64,000 nt of DNA from Gnetum montanum (lineage: Eukaryota > Streptophyta > Gnetopsida > Gnetales > Gnetaceae), in the NCBI GenBank assembly GCA_015680685.1, contig MNCI01004036.1, positions 161,761 through 225,760 on the forward strand. Reading direction: 5' to 3'. How positions within the stretch are numbered: position 1 is the first letter of the stretch; each line of letters opens with the position of its first letter. Both the position numbers and the translations under genes were made by a program. The notes beneath the pieces are model-generated. The model saw only the letters and a list, made by a program, of their open reading frames with translations. It had not been told where the DNA came from and did no database searches. Shown in pieces: positions 22,700 through 34,300 of the stretch.

Positions 22700-22990
22700 T
22701 TGCGGGTGGACGGTCGGATATGACTGGGCAAGAGTCTATCCAGGTATCCTGATGACGTACGGGGTTGGTCTTGGCGAAGGTTGGACCTCCGTCGTGGCAA
22801 TGGCGGGTGGTACTCGAACCATGTAAGGGGTAGGCCGAGCATGAAGGGTTGGTGTATCCGTGGGATTGACCGGAGGGATGCGCACCACGTATGGTTTTTG
22901 GCGCGTCGTGGTGTTGGGGGTGGATACGGTCAGGGGCACTCGGACTACGTATGGCAGCTGCGGGGCATGGGATGGTTGAGATGCAGGTGC
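22700..22990 (-). repeat. Proline-rich TPYVVRIPP repeats in T gag
   Basis: Four to five degenerate units of about 25-30 residues, each containing (R/K)PTPYVVR(I/V)PP, encoded in tandem just after the knuckle region. A frameshift near the 3' edge breaks the frame. Confidence 0.7.
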
Positions 22991-25502
22991 GGACTCGGGG
23001 AGGGATCTGAACTACAAATGGCTTGCCAAGTGTTTCTTGTTTATTTTCGGGGTAGATGGTGTTGATGCGGGGTGTGTCAAAACCATCATCACAATAGATT
23101 GCGTCAATTATGTACGCTGCCTCTTTAGTGTTCAGGGGATCTTTGTACACCCCCATGGTTTTATTTTGCGGTTGGACGGGGTTAGCCCCGTCAAAAGTGA
23201 TTTTGCCATCATCAATCATCCGCTGGATGTCCTGCTTCAGGGTGAAGCAGTAATCCGTTCCATGCCCGTTACGTTGATGGTAGTTGCAGAAGCGATCCAT
23301 CCTGAAGCCTTTGGGTACGGGCGGCTCATCCGGCGTAGCCAGGCTTGGGTTCTGTATGAGTTGGCAGAACCGTTCATGTCTTTGGATGGCCGCAGGGGAT
23401 AATTGCTTATGTTGCATCAACCCAGCCTTTAAGAGTTGATCAAAGAGCTGGGACGGTCTCATCGGCAGAGGCGTATATTGAGAGGGTTCTTTTCTCTCGA
23501 AATTGCGTGTACGGTTTGTCAGGTTCTGTGATGATGATGACTCCGGGGCTGTTGTGGGAGCAGGTTTATAGTAGTTAGTAGGGGTTGCGGGTGGTTTTTG
23601 TTGGGGTGTGATGTTGGTTTGTTGGGTTCCTGCGATTGCTGCTATCGTTGTCTTGGCTTTCTCTTTGTCCTTTTTAGTGTGTTGATTTCTGAAGGCCAAG
23701 TATGCAGGGTCGTGGCTGTTTTGAGCCGCTTCCTCTATGTTTTCTATCTGCACAAATGCCTGATTAAGATCACGCGCGTTAAGGTAATATAACTTGGACT
23801 TGAAGAAATTGTTGACAGCCCCCTTCAGAATTGTGAGTAGATAAGTTGGAGAGATTGGCTCGTGTGGCTTGTTGAGAGCCGCACTCCATCTCTGAATAAA
23901 TTTTTGTACAGGTTCAAGCGGTGCTTGCTTGACTTGCATGAGGCTGTCCAATGTGGCCTCGGGTTTCAAGTTGTACTTGAACCGGGTCACAAATTGGGGT
24001 AAAAGATCATCCAGGGAAAAGATAGAGTTCCTGGGTAGGGCTCAGTACTAATCAAGCGCTCTCCCTACGAGGGACATGGGGAACACTCGGAGGATGGAAT
24101 GAGGCCATGCCTGGAGGAGTGCACATTCCAATCGAAATGTTATGAGGTGGGCATTGGGGTCCATTTCCCCGTTATATTTAGTCAACGTCGGTAAGGGGAC
24201 GCCTTTGGGAAAAGTCAGAGGTGGGATAGAGGAGCTGATGAGGTTGTCGTTGTAGAAATCCACTACCTTCAGCTCCCCATCGGCGGCTGTTTTGAGGCGT
24301 TTTACCTCGTCTGTCAATTCCTGCATTAGTTTTTTAGCGTCAACCCAATCTTGGGCACTCGGTGAAGCTATAGGCTGGGGGTGTGTGGCTGTATACAAGT
24401 TAGATTGTTGGGTTGTGGGTTGAAAGGCCGAAAGCTGAGTGATCGGCTGTTGTGCTTGTGGGAAGTTAGCGGTGGGCGGTACTACGGATGGCATGTTGTA
24501 AGGGAAATGTTGCTGCTGCTGCGGATGGGGTTGTACCTATGGCACGTGATAGGGGAAACGCTGTGATTGCTGTGGTGGCGACCGTACTGGGGGAACGTTG
24601 GCTGGTTGAACCATACGTGGTGGTAGGTTATAAGTAGGAGGTTGATGTTGCTGCGACTGAGCGCTCATCGTTACCCGTGGTATAACTACGTTTTGTGGAG
24701 GGACTCCTTGTTGGGTTATGGCGGTAGAAGGGGCTATATGCATTTGAATGTGCGGGATGTAGTGGGCGGATGTGGAGGCCGGAATGACGTGTGGCATCCC
24801 TATCACTCGGGGTGGGAGTGTTACTCCCACGCTATCGTGAGGGGGTGATGCTTGTGAAGATGAGCCGACTGTTGCCTCGGGAATGATGGTGAGGGGGAGT
24901 GTGCCGAATCGGGGATCAGATGGAGGTGGCACATGGGCAAATGAGGATGTGTGCGACGGAGGCATTTGCGTGTGAGTTATTCTAAGGGGTTGGAGGGGCA
25001 TGATCTCCCCTGCGTCCGGATGAAAAATGGGATTAGCGTGTGCTTGCGGGCTGAGAGTGTGGTAGGAGTCCTCATGTTCTGACTGGGCAGCGAAGTCATC
25101 CTCTTCCTCTAGTCAGGTCTCGAGCGCCTGACCTAGCATGTGACTCCTTTGCAGGAGGAGTCGTGTGATGAGTTCTGAGTACTGCTCTGGAACCGGGATT
25201 AGGTCATATGGGGAAGGGGTGAACTCATATCCTCCCCTGTAAAAGATTTCGAATTGTCTCTTGACTTCCATTTCGGCTTGGTCAACAGCCAGGCCAACTT
25301 GTAACTTAATACATATGAAATTATACTGATCCTGGGTGATAATGTTGGAGGCTGGATCTCTCCCCTATAACCTTAGGGACCGGAAGGGTTTCGCTGCGGG
25401 TTGTACTCCTGGATGTTGCATGATGGGCTGTTGAACAGCCATGGTGTCTATGATGTTGGTGGCTTGAGTGATGGCATCCGTAGTGTTGTCTGCGGGGTTC
25501 AT

Positions 25503-26148
25503 GATGATATGTCACCGAGGTGGATCCGTCTGAAGATGCGAAGTTAAAGTGTCGTGTAGTGTGCAGCGTATACGCTTCAATGGACAGCGTATAGTGACAG
25601 CGTATACAGCATATATGGTCAGCGTAGGCGTTGAGCGTAGACGAGTCTACGATGTAAGTGGCTCAGCGTATACGCCAGACAGTGTACAGCGTAAACATAC
25701 AGCGTAAGAAAGGGTGTGACGTAAGCAAGACAACGTAAGACAAGGCTCAGCATAACAGTGAGAAGCGTAAAACAAGCTCGACGTAAAACAGGTCACAGAG
25801 TAAACCAGTTGTAGCGTGAAAACATAGGAGCGTAAAACACAAGGGAGTGTAAACTGGACTCAGCGTAAACACGGTTCAACGTAAATGAGGCTCAGTGTAA
25901 ACAATGCAGGGCATAAGCAATGATAGCGTAAACGATGCACAGCGTAAAAGCAAAGGAGCGTAAAAAGAAACAAGGCAACGCAAAGGAACGTAAATGAAGG
26001 GGCATAAACATTGAACATCATAGACGTTGGACAGTTGCGGGCTAGAGGTTTAGACTGGGCAGCGTAACCACTGACGGGTTTCAGTAGGGAGTTGCATGTA
26101 GTTGGCGGCGTAGAAGCTGGGAAATTTGCAGACAAGGGTTTTAGGAGG
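25503..26148 (-). other. Element T 5' leader
   Basis: About 650 bases between the primer site and gag ATG, composed of AGCGTAAAC / GCGTATACGC-like repeats with no credible reading frame. It is the same repeat family as intron 1 of the antisense gene. Confidence 0.65.
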
Positions 26149-26165
26149 CCCTCCTTTTAGCGCCA
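26149..26165 (-). other. Primer-binding site, tRNA-Asn type (element T)
   Basis: The plus strand is CCCTCCTTTTAGCGCCA. The 3' end of plant tRNA-Asn is CCCTCCTTCTAGCGCCA, so 16 of 17 match. It lies five bases from the LTR. A tRNA-Asn primer is characteristic of Tat-lineage elements. Confidence 0.85.
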
Positions 26166-26170
26166 ATTTA

Positions 26171-27321
26171 TGTATCGCCTGGAATCGTCGGTCTCCGGCT
26201 GGAAGGAAAAACAGAGGCTGTGGGATCGCAGGACGCTTACAGAAGACCCTGCCTTCGCCTGAGGGAGAGCTGGAATGCGACAGAGGTAGAGTACCTTGGG
26301 TGGTCCGCACGCGGATCAGACAAGGATTTCCCTGCTCATACGCAAAATGCAAATACGCTGGGTTATGCATAAACGATGTGCAGGCGTAAACAAGGCAACA
26401 TAACAGCGTAAAGCTTAAATGGATGCAAACGAAGCGTGAGCGTAAACAGGTGTAAATAGTTCGTGGGCCAAATTGATGTAAAACTGTAAAAGAACTTATG
26501 CAACAAATATAAACAATGATATTGCAGAGTCAAAGTACAGTGCACCGGTTTAACGCAGTTGTGTGGGAACACAAGGCGGACGAAAAGCCTCGACGTATAC
26601 AGGGATGACTTTGGTTCGCAGGGCAGGCGGAGCGTAGAGAGTGTGTGCAGCGTACAAGGCTTCCAGCGTAAGAAGGTTTCAGCTTTGGCGCGCAGCGTAA
26701 ATGTTCTCTGGTATGCTCCGAGATTTTGCCAAACGACCTGACGAAAGTGGAAAAATGGGGTTTTTATACAGGTTGTTACGCTAGAATCGGGATGGGAGAC
26801 ACGTGGCGCGTTGACCGGGTACATACGCTTTACAAATATACAAAATGTTACAACTGCTGGGCGTATACGCAGCATCAGGTCAGCGTATACGCTGGGCGTA
26901 TACACTAAATGTGCTGGGTGTGTGAACTGGGTGGAGTGTTGGAGAACGCCGGGCGTGTACGCTGATGGATGCTGGGCGTACACGCCAGGCGTATACGCTG
27001 AAGGATGTCCACTTGCTTCAATCCTTGCTCTTCGGTGTTATCTTCACGCTGTCATTGGAGATCTTGTCATCGAGAGTGCGCATCTGTAGTACCTGGGCAT
27101 GTACGCCGGAGAGCCGGGCGTATACGCTGGGCGTACACGCTGGGCGTACACGCTGTAGAGTGCTAGGCGTATACGCTGGCACGATGTACTTGGAGAAAAC
27201 TAAGTGTCGCGATCTCCAAGGTTGCCGCGTGTGGAATCTTATGCAGTTGGCGTTTTTCGTGGGTCCCAGGGACCTGCTTGGTGTCGGGTAAGTACTAATC
27301 TCCAAATTTTGTGGTGTTTCA
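26171..27321 (-). repeat. 5' LTR of element T
   Basis: 1,151 bp, plus strand TGTATCGCCTGGAATCG to TGGTGTTTCA, paired with 9348-10538. It includes the GCGTATACGC cluster at 26860-27180. The 3' LTR is 40 bases longer because it has extra palindrome copies. Confidence 0.93.
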
Positions 27322-28560
27322 GGATCTATATCAATTTTAGGATGTTGAACATGGTGACTTACAAAGATCACTTTTTGTTACCATTTGTGGACCAAGTGTT
27401 GGACACAATGGTAGGGCACTACTATTATAGCTTTCTGGATGGTTGTAGTAGCTATAACCAATTCCAGATTGCACTAGAGGACTAGGCCAAAGCGACATTC
27501 ATAGGTCCTTGGGGGACTTTTGCATATTGTAACATGCCCTTTGGCTTGTGTAATGCTCTTACTACTTTTCAATGTTTGGTCCTTAGCATATTCCAATAAC
27601 AAATCAGTAGTAGGGTGGAAGTATTCATGGGTGACTTCTCCACCTATCGAGCTACATTTGAGCAAGCATTGGACCATCTGGAGCAAGTGCTTCAAAGATG
27701 TGTGAAGACCAATCTAAGGCTCAATTGGAAAAAGAACCATTTGATGGTCCAAGAAGGCATTGTCTTGGGCCACCGCATTTCTAGCAAAGGGATCAAGCTA
27801 GATCCAGAAAAGATAAGGGTCATCCAAGAAATCATCAAACAACCTAAAATGGTTAAAGATTTGAGGTTATTCCTTGGACATATTGGTTACTATAGGTGCT
27901 TTATTGGGAACTTCTCAAAGATCATCAAACCATTTGTGGAGCTAACAAATAAAGATGCATCGTTTATCTAGACTAAAAAATGTGAGCATGCATTCTAGCA
28001 ACTCAAGCAAAAGCTTGTAGAAACTCCCATTCTATAAGCACTAGATTGGTCCAGACTATTTCATATCATGATGGATGTATCAAACTATGCCTTGGGGGCT
28101 ATGCTAACATAGATGGATGATCAAAAATGTCCATACTACATCCACTATGCTAGCAGGAGCATAAATTACATCACCATTGAAAAAGAACTCATGGAAGTGG
28201 TGTATGATCTAGAGAATTTTAGGCACTATGTGCTTAGATATAAAATGTTTGTGCAAATTGATCACATTGCTATTCGGTGCCTCATGAATAAGCAATTGGT
28301 AAGCCCCCATGTCATATGGTGGTTGGTGATCTTGCAAGAGTTCGATCTAATGATGGTGGATAGAAAGAAAATTGAGAGTGTGGTTGCTGACCACATGTCT
28401 CAATTACAATGGAATAATAAGGAGGAGGAGAGCCCATTATCAGACCAATTTCTTGATGAACTTCTCTTTGTTGGTGCTGTTAGTGAACAAGACCCTAAAG
28501 AAACCAAATGGTACGAGTACATCCTATTATATCTTATCACTTAGGAGATGCCATAGGAGT
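27322..28560 (+). pseudogene. Element A reverse transcriptase / RNase H, 3' segment
   Basis: It continues the RT broken at 9347. Palm motif YKDHFLLPFVDQVLDT is followed by FLDGCSSYNQF and CNMPFGLCNA. The catalytic box reads FMGDFS (27624-27635) where FMDDFS is expected, so one catalytic Asp is Gly. Then come NWKKNHLMVQEGIVLGHRIS, the connection, and RNase H (IEKELMEVVYDLENFRHYV; HIAIRCLMNKQ; ADHMSQL). Stops are few (about 27483, 27597, 27970-28030) compared with gag. Confidence 0.88.
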
Positions 28561-29760
28561 GGGATCACAAGAAGAAACAATTGCTTCTTTACTAGGCCAA
28601 ACACTTCATGGAGATCAACAACAACGTTCACAAGGTTTGCATGAATGGCCTAGTACAATGGTGTGTCCTTGATGCAGATCAAGTGCAAGTCCTTCAAGAT
28701 GCACATGAGAGCCTTGTGGGGGCCACTATGTTGGAAGGTGAATGACCATCTAGATCCTCATTGTAGGGTCCTATTGGCCTACACTCTTTAGGGATTCCCA
28801 TCACTTTGTGTGCTCCTGTGATAGATGCCGATGTAATGGGGGGATGACTACTTGTATTGAGGGATCCAAATAGTGGATCTAACCACTAGAGCCTTTCAAC
28901 CTTTGGAGAATTAACTTTATGGGGTCTATCATCCCCATGTCTAATGGAAAGGCATACATCATTGTAGCTATTGACTATTACACAAAATGGGAAAAAGCTA
29001 CATCTATCAACAACTGTACATCATCTATGGTAGCCCGGTTTGTACAACAACATGTTGTAAACAAGTTTGGGATGCCACATGCACTTATTTCTAATAATGG
29101 TACATATTTCATAGGCACCACTTTTTGTAAACTCATGCAATGCTTGGGGGTTGAACATAAATTAACAACTTCGTACCATCCCCAAGCCAACGGTCAAGCC
29201 GAAATCATAAATAAGGACATAATTAAAATAATAACTCACATGGTTAGTAAGTATAGGAGGGACTAGGCCTATAAACTCAATGATGTCCTTTGGGCCTATC
29301 ATTCAACATGGAAACTTCCTATAGGTTACTCTCCCTATAAGCTCATGTACAAAAAGCTCCCAATAATTCCTATCCAAGGAGAACTCTGTATACTTTCAAC
29401 TACATGTGACGTAGACTTGGACCTTAGCCTATCACAAAAAGAAAGATTGATGAATCTCAATGTACTAAATGAGAACCAATTAGTGACTTTTTCATCAAAT
29501 GAAGTGCATAAGGCATACAATAAATGATGGCATAACCTTAAGATTAGGAAAGTTAAGTTTCAACTGGGCGATAAGGTGCTCTACTAGAACCCCATGCATG
29601 TTCCTCAAGGAACGAAATTTCAGACACTATGGGAGGATCCTTACATTCTTGATGAAACCTTTCCATCTAGGGCCATGTTGATCTATAAACCTAATAGCCA
29701 AATAAAAAGTTAATAGTCAACACTCAACAAATAAAGCCTTTCCATGAAGAACAAGTAACC
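28560..29760 (+). pseudogene. Element A integrase (degenerate)
   Basis: An HHCC-type region around 28640-28760 is heavily damaged. The core is legible at 28919-29266: AIDYYTKWEKAT, then LISNNGTYF (the second catalytic Asp is Asn), then HPQANGQAEI with the Glu retained. The C-terminal region extends to about 29760. Confidence 0.82.
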
Positions 29761-29764
29761 AATG

Positions 29765-31304
29765 GTCATAATGTCTCAACAAATGATCAAGCATGCTCAA
29801 TCTTTCAGATCGTCCCTTTCCAACTTAGTTGTGGGGGAGATGACCATCCATGCTGAGATTTTACATAGTGGCTTCTTAGTTTTTACCTTTTTTATTTTAC
29901 ACCATCTTTAGTACGTTTTCTATTTTCTTGGGTATTTTACAATTTTTCCTATATTTTACTTTATGTTACTTTATTTGAGTTTTTCCTTACCCTTCTTTAT
30001 TTTTCTTTATTGCCATTAGGACTTTGGTGCCAACTACACTTATTATCGATGGTGGTTTGAAACTTTATTAATTATTTGATTGTGAAATGACTAGATTTCA
30101 TTTTAGAATTTTGATATTTACTAATGAGACACTGATTCTTTTCATGTTAATAGGTAGTGAGTCCACATCATCCACCACTCCACTCAACTCTATGGTGTTT
30201 CCTCATTTAGGAAATATGAGGTTTCTTCTTAATAAGAACTTATAACGAATTGACGACCTTTGTACTTTCCAAACTTGGAACGAATTAAGTGGATTGACAA
30301 GGGTGTAACTTCGAAGGGATTTGTTACTTTTGTACCTGGCTACTATTTGAGTTACATGAGTATATCCATGGACTTATCACCATTCCATTGTAGACCAATA
30401 AATAGGAAGCAATGTCTTTGCATGGTGTGGTTCCTACTTATAAAAGATAATAATAGGAATTCAAAGCACACTCCTTAGATACAATAATGGGCTACAAGCA
30501 CTAGTTATGGAGTAGAAAGATATGTTACCCATGCTTGAAGGCACCCCTTTAATTAAGGCTCTCTTTACTTCCTGCTTCTCTTTTCTTCTTCTTTAGGAAT
30601 GATGAGTGGTCTATGGGGATGTTCTTGTCTCTTGGATGGTGGAATGGTATAAAGTGTTGATGCAAAGTCACTAGAAGTGGATGGTCTTGATTCAGACTAA
30701 GTAAGGAAGTTCTCAGGTCATAATTAATCACATTTTTCATAATGGATTTCATGTGACCACCATGGGAAATCCCATTTCATGCTCTCTCTCATCCACCAAT
30801 TTCATCAACCATCTCACTACCTCTTTTCATGAATGTTTCTATGGGCTTATTTAGTGAATGGTTAAAATTCTTTGATGACTTCTTTGGTGATTTGGTCTTT
30901 AATGATTCACAACCATTAATCATCCTTGGGATCCATGAACTCCTTGGTTTAAGGGCATGTAAGGGCATTAAGGACATGAGCCTACTATGGGGAGGATCCA
31001 CTTGCATACTCCTTGATTGCGATGGTTAAACTACTTATCCCTTACGTTTTGCTTTCAAATCTTATGTTTTCCACCATGAAGCATCCAGGTTTTTACCCTT
31101 CTTGGCACATTAATCTCCTAAAAATCTCCATTTGCCATGTATTCTAAGCCTTCTTCTAGCATTTGTAGTATTTTAGGCTTTTTGGCTTCCTCTGGACTCC
31201 AACTTTATGGAAAAAATCTTTGTTTTTAAGTGTAATAAGACAAGGTATCAAAGTGTTCTAAGTTACACATCAAAAGTTAATCCTTGGTTATGTTGTAATT
31301 ACAG
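29765..31304 (+). other. Element A post-pol spacer
   Basis: Non-coding. It begins with an internal polypurine-like tract AGTTGTGGGGGAGATG (29826-29841). A segment near 30958-31020 (GGGCATTAAGG, then GGGGAGGATCCACTTGC) is conserved in the matching spacers of D (52870-52930, minus) and E (63140-63200). The last bases before ORF3 look like a 3' splice site. Confidence 0.6.
31294..31304 (+). promoter_or_regulatory. Putative splice acceptor at ORF3 start (element A)
   Basis: TGTAATTACAG directly abuts the ATG of ORF3 (31305). The equivalent position in element D reads TGTGATTACAG|ATG. Conservation of TnATTACAG in two diverged copies suggests ORF3 was expressed from a spliced RNA. Confidence 0.55.
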
Positions 31305-34300
31305 ATGGCACCAAGACCCAAGAGACCACGGGAGGGGGGACCATTCCAACCAAGGGACAAGAAACCAAGAGGGGGAAGGGGTTAGCAGAAGTAGCAGCCC
31401 CAAGAAGAAGTAGCAATAACACATGCCACAGGACCTCTTTGGGAGGAGCTTAAAGTGGAATTTGTTCAACAGATTTCCATAGCTAAAATAGGTCAGTTGC
31501 AATGAGATGAGGTGCTTAGCTCTAGACCAATCCTAGAAGTCACCTTGATTGATTCTTGCCTAAGGCAAATTAACACTAAGGAGGTTAAAGGTTTGGTTCT
31601 TTAAGAACTTAACTTTGGTCCCTTCTTGGACTTGATGCTAGAAGAGGTAAAAATCCAACTGTAAACCTCTCTCATGTGGCCTATCCTCACTTCTAGTGGG
31701 GAGTGGTACATGAAAGAGATGTACCTTTCTTGGAACAACAGGTAGGAAGATGGAATAGTCAAGATCAAGGACATTAGTGTGTCTTATTCAGTTGAGGCCA
31801 TTTTGAAGGCCCTTAGGTTGCCTACCATCGAGGTAACCTTGGTGGAGATATCAATGTAGATGGACCTAGAGGTCTAGAAAGAATGGGTTTAGTGGTGTTA
31901 TGATGTGGACCTTAAGAAGTATGATGCACTCATTAAGGTAGAGAGGACCTATTGCAAAATTATGACCTATCACCTCAACTCAACAATGAGGCTGAGCAAA
32001 ATCATAACTTTCTTTGCTCATGTGTGCATCGCTCTAAGCAGTAAATTTCCTGTCAACCTTCCACAGCCCATATTCTTGGAAATAGAAAAAAGGTTCAAAG
32101 AGAATGAGCATGGGAGGAAGAGAATTCAATTTGTGTGCATCATTAGAATATAGTACAAAAGGGAAGGCATAGCCTGCTATGCTAATGATGGGTTACGTCA
32201 TGCTCCTACTGCATCTTGGTAAGAGATGATGAAGGACAAAGCACTTGTCAAGTTGTAAGAAGAGGAGCAGCCACCACCACCACCAACTCAAGAAATAACA
32301 TTGGAGGCTCATACTACTATCAAGAACATGTAGAAGCTCTATGAGCAAATCGAACCATTAGTCTACCAATGAGCTTTAAACCATTTGAATAAAGTCACTT
32401 AGATAATAAGCTGGTTGGAAGAGACTATGGTGCTGTTGTCCATACAAATAATGCATGCACCTACAAGGTCAAATTTGAGCACCCGAGTGGAGATAATGTT
32501 CATCCTAGGATAACAAAAATTCCCAAAGATCTTTGGGAATGCTATCACTTTTTCAGTGTGCTTAGAGGAAAGAAAAGGAATAACTATCTTGGTGATGCAA
32601 CATAATGGATAGGAGACAGTAGAAAAGGTTGTGGATAATTAGGTAGCAGAGGCACTCAACACTCCCACGACTATCATGCTAGGCATTGCTGCACTTTGTG
32701 ATGTATAGACATGCATAGGAGTAAGTGGGAGGCTAAGTGCAGCCTATCATGAAGACGTGTTGGACTGACTGGTGGGTATCGGGCAACTACTTCTAGAGAT
32801 CTTTGATCTCCTAGGTAACATCACTACTACCCAATCAAAGCTACTAGAAGCTAAGGGAAAACTCATCATCGCCAATTCCCAACTCGAGGTAGCGATATCC
32901 AAAAATAGATGGTTCACTACCGAGGTTGAAAAATTGAGAGATCTATTAGTTAATCCCACCATTCTCAACCAAGTAGTAATAAGAGATGAAGCTTTCTTAT
33001 AGCTTCAAAAAAACTTTGAGAGGCCAAGAAAGCAAAGGAGATAACAGTTTTTGACCAGTCCTTAGCAAAGGCCATGGCCTACAACATTAATAAGGACTTG
33101 TTGGAAGTTGGCAAGGAGAATCTAGCTCTAAACCAAGACAACCATCACCTATGGAATGTTGAGATACAAAAAGATCAAATGATGGAACTTGTGTGACACT
33201 AATAGGAGTAGCTTGCCAAGGTGAACATGGGTTTGAGGAGGTTGGCTACGTTGAAAATTGTAATCTCTTGATTGAGGAAGTCCATGCACTTTATCAAAAA
33301 TTGACCATTGAGATAGCTGCCTAGAAGAATGAGGCCTTGAAGTTTGAACGAGTCAAAAATCACTATAAGGACTAGGTTGAACTTCTTAAAAAATTAATGA
33401 AAAAGAAATCCAATTGACCAAGGTGAAGATGAATGAGGTTGTGCAACAACTCCAATAAGGAGGCAATGTGTGGCAACCCATCTTTGATGGGTTAAACACT
33501 TACAACAAAGATGAAATATGCTTGAAGGAGTTACAAATCAAGGAGATGACTAAATACATGGAGTTAGCCAACCTCTAATATCAAAACTTGGTAATGCTAA
33601 CTGCCAGATGGCCACAGTTAGAGCTAAAGAAACAAGTGGCTAGCTCATGCCTATTGTATGAGGTAGAGTTCAAGCACCATAAAAACACAAAGAAAAAGCT
33701 AGATATAGCTAATGTCAAGCTTGAAGTTCTCTGAACCTACTTCATAGATCAACAATCAATAGTAGAGAACTTGGCCAAAAGAATGAATGATCACTAGGAT
33801 TTGCAAAGTCTTCTCAAGATGTTCAACATCAAACATTAATAATTCGATGCCTGGTTCGTTAATGTCAAGGAGTTGTTCCTAGCTAATGAATGGTGAGGTA
33901 CCCCTACCCTCAACCATAGGAATCATTAAGGCATTATGTGTGATCTGGTTGAATTCCATGGACCTATAGTTATCTCATATACTAGTTTCTCTAGGAAGTG
34001 AAGCTACGTTGAGAATGTTCATTGTCTTCCCAACTACACTTGTGAGGCTTAAGGGTATGGTTTAAGTGTAACTGAGGTATATGAATTTTTGTCATGTTAT
34101 ATTTTATGGATGTAATCGCCTACAACAAGAATAAGGGTAGAGTAGATTGAAAACTAATGTCTATTGCCTAGCTAGCCTAACACAAGTAACCACCTCACTT
34201 TCCTAGACACATCCTGAACACATATAGCATTGCTGGGATGCCAAACGTTAAGCGTTGTTGGGTTACTAAGTACTATATAAATGCTTGAAGTGCTTGTTCT

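Larger units (their letters stand above)
21197..25502 (-). pseudogene. Element T gag-protease
   Basis: It starts at ATG 25502 (MNPADNTTDAI), with Pro/Gln-rich N-terminal segments broken by stops and frameshifts. The capsid-like block is FKYNLKPEATLDSL...FIQRWSAAL (about 23980). The nucleocapsid knuckle CNYHQRNGHGTDYC (about 23270) fits CX2HX4HX4C, the Tat type. Then come proline-rich (P)TPYVVRIPP repeats and a 4 x 14-residue coiled-coil repeat. The protease has VDDGAATNVV (about 21880) and closes with FNLILGRP followed by TAG where Trp is usual. A 150-residue Ser/Thr/Glu-rich linker ends at 21197 next to a possible splice donor AGA|GTAAAA. Confidence 0.85.
9348..27321 (-). mobile_element. Element T: 18-kb Tat-lineage Ty3/gypsy element carrying an antisense gene
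   Basis: This is a minus-strand element. Its 5' LTR is 27321-26171, followed by a primer site complementary to tRNA-Asn (a Tat-lineage trait), a long leader, gag, and protease. Then comes a 5.8-kb block with an antisense multi-exon gene, then RT, RNase H, archaeal-type RNase H and integrase, a 1.4-kb 3' region, a polypurine tract and the 3' LTR (10538-9348). Ends are TG/CA with a GGATC duplication. The first 150 bases of the two LTRs differ at roughly ten sites by eye. The element is visibly richer in CpG than the flanking Athila elements, suggesting a younger insertion. Several TAG/TGA stops and frameshifts disable it. Confidence 0.92.

Noticed and set aside
22167-22826. Plus-strand 219-codon frame opposite T gag
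   Set aside because: It mirrors the 42-bp coiled-coil repeats and proline-rich repeats of the gag frame; a shadow frame.
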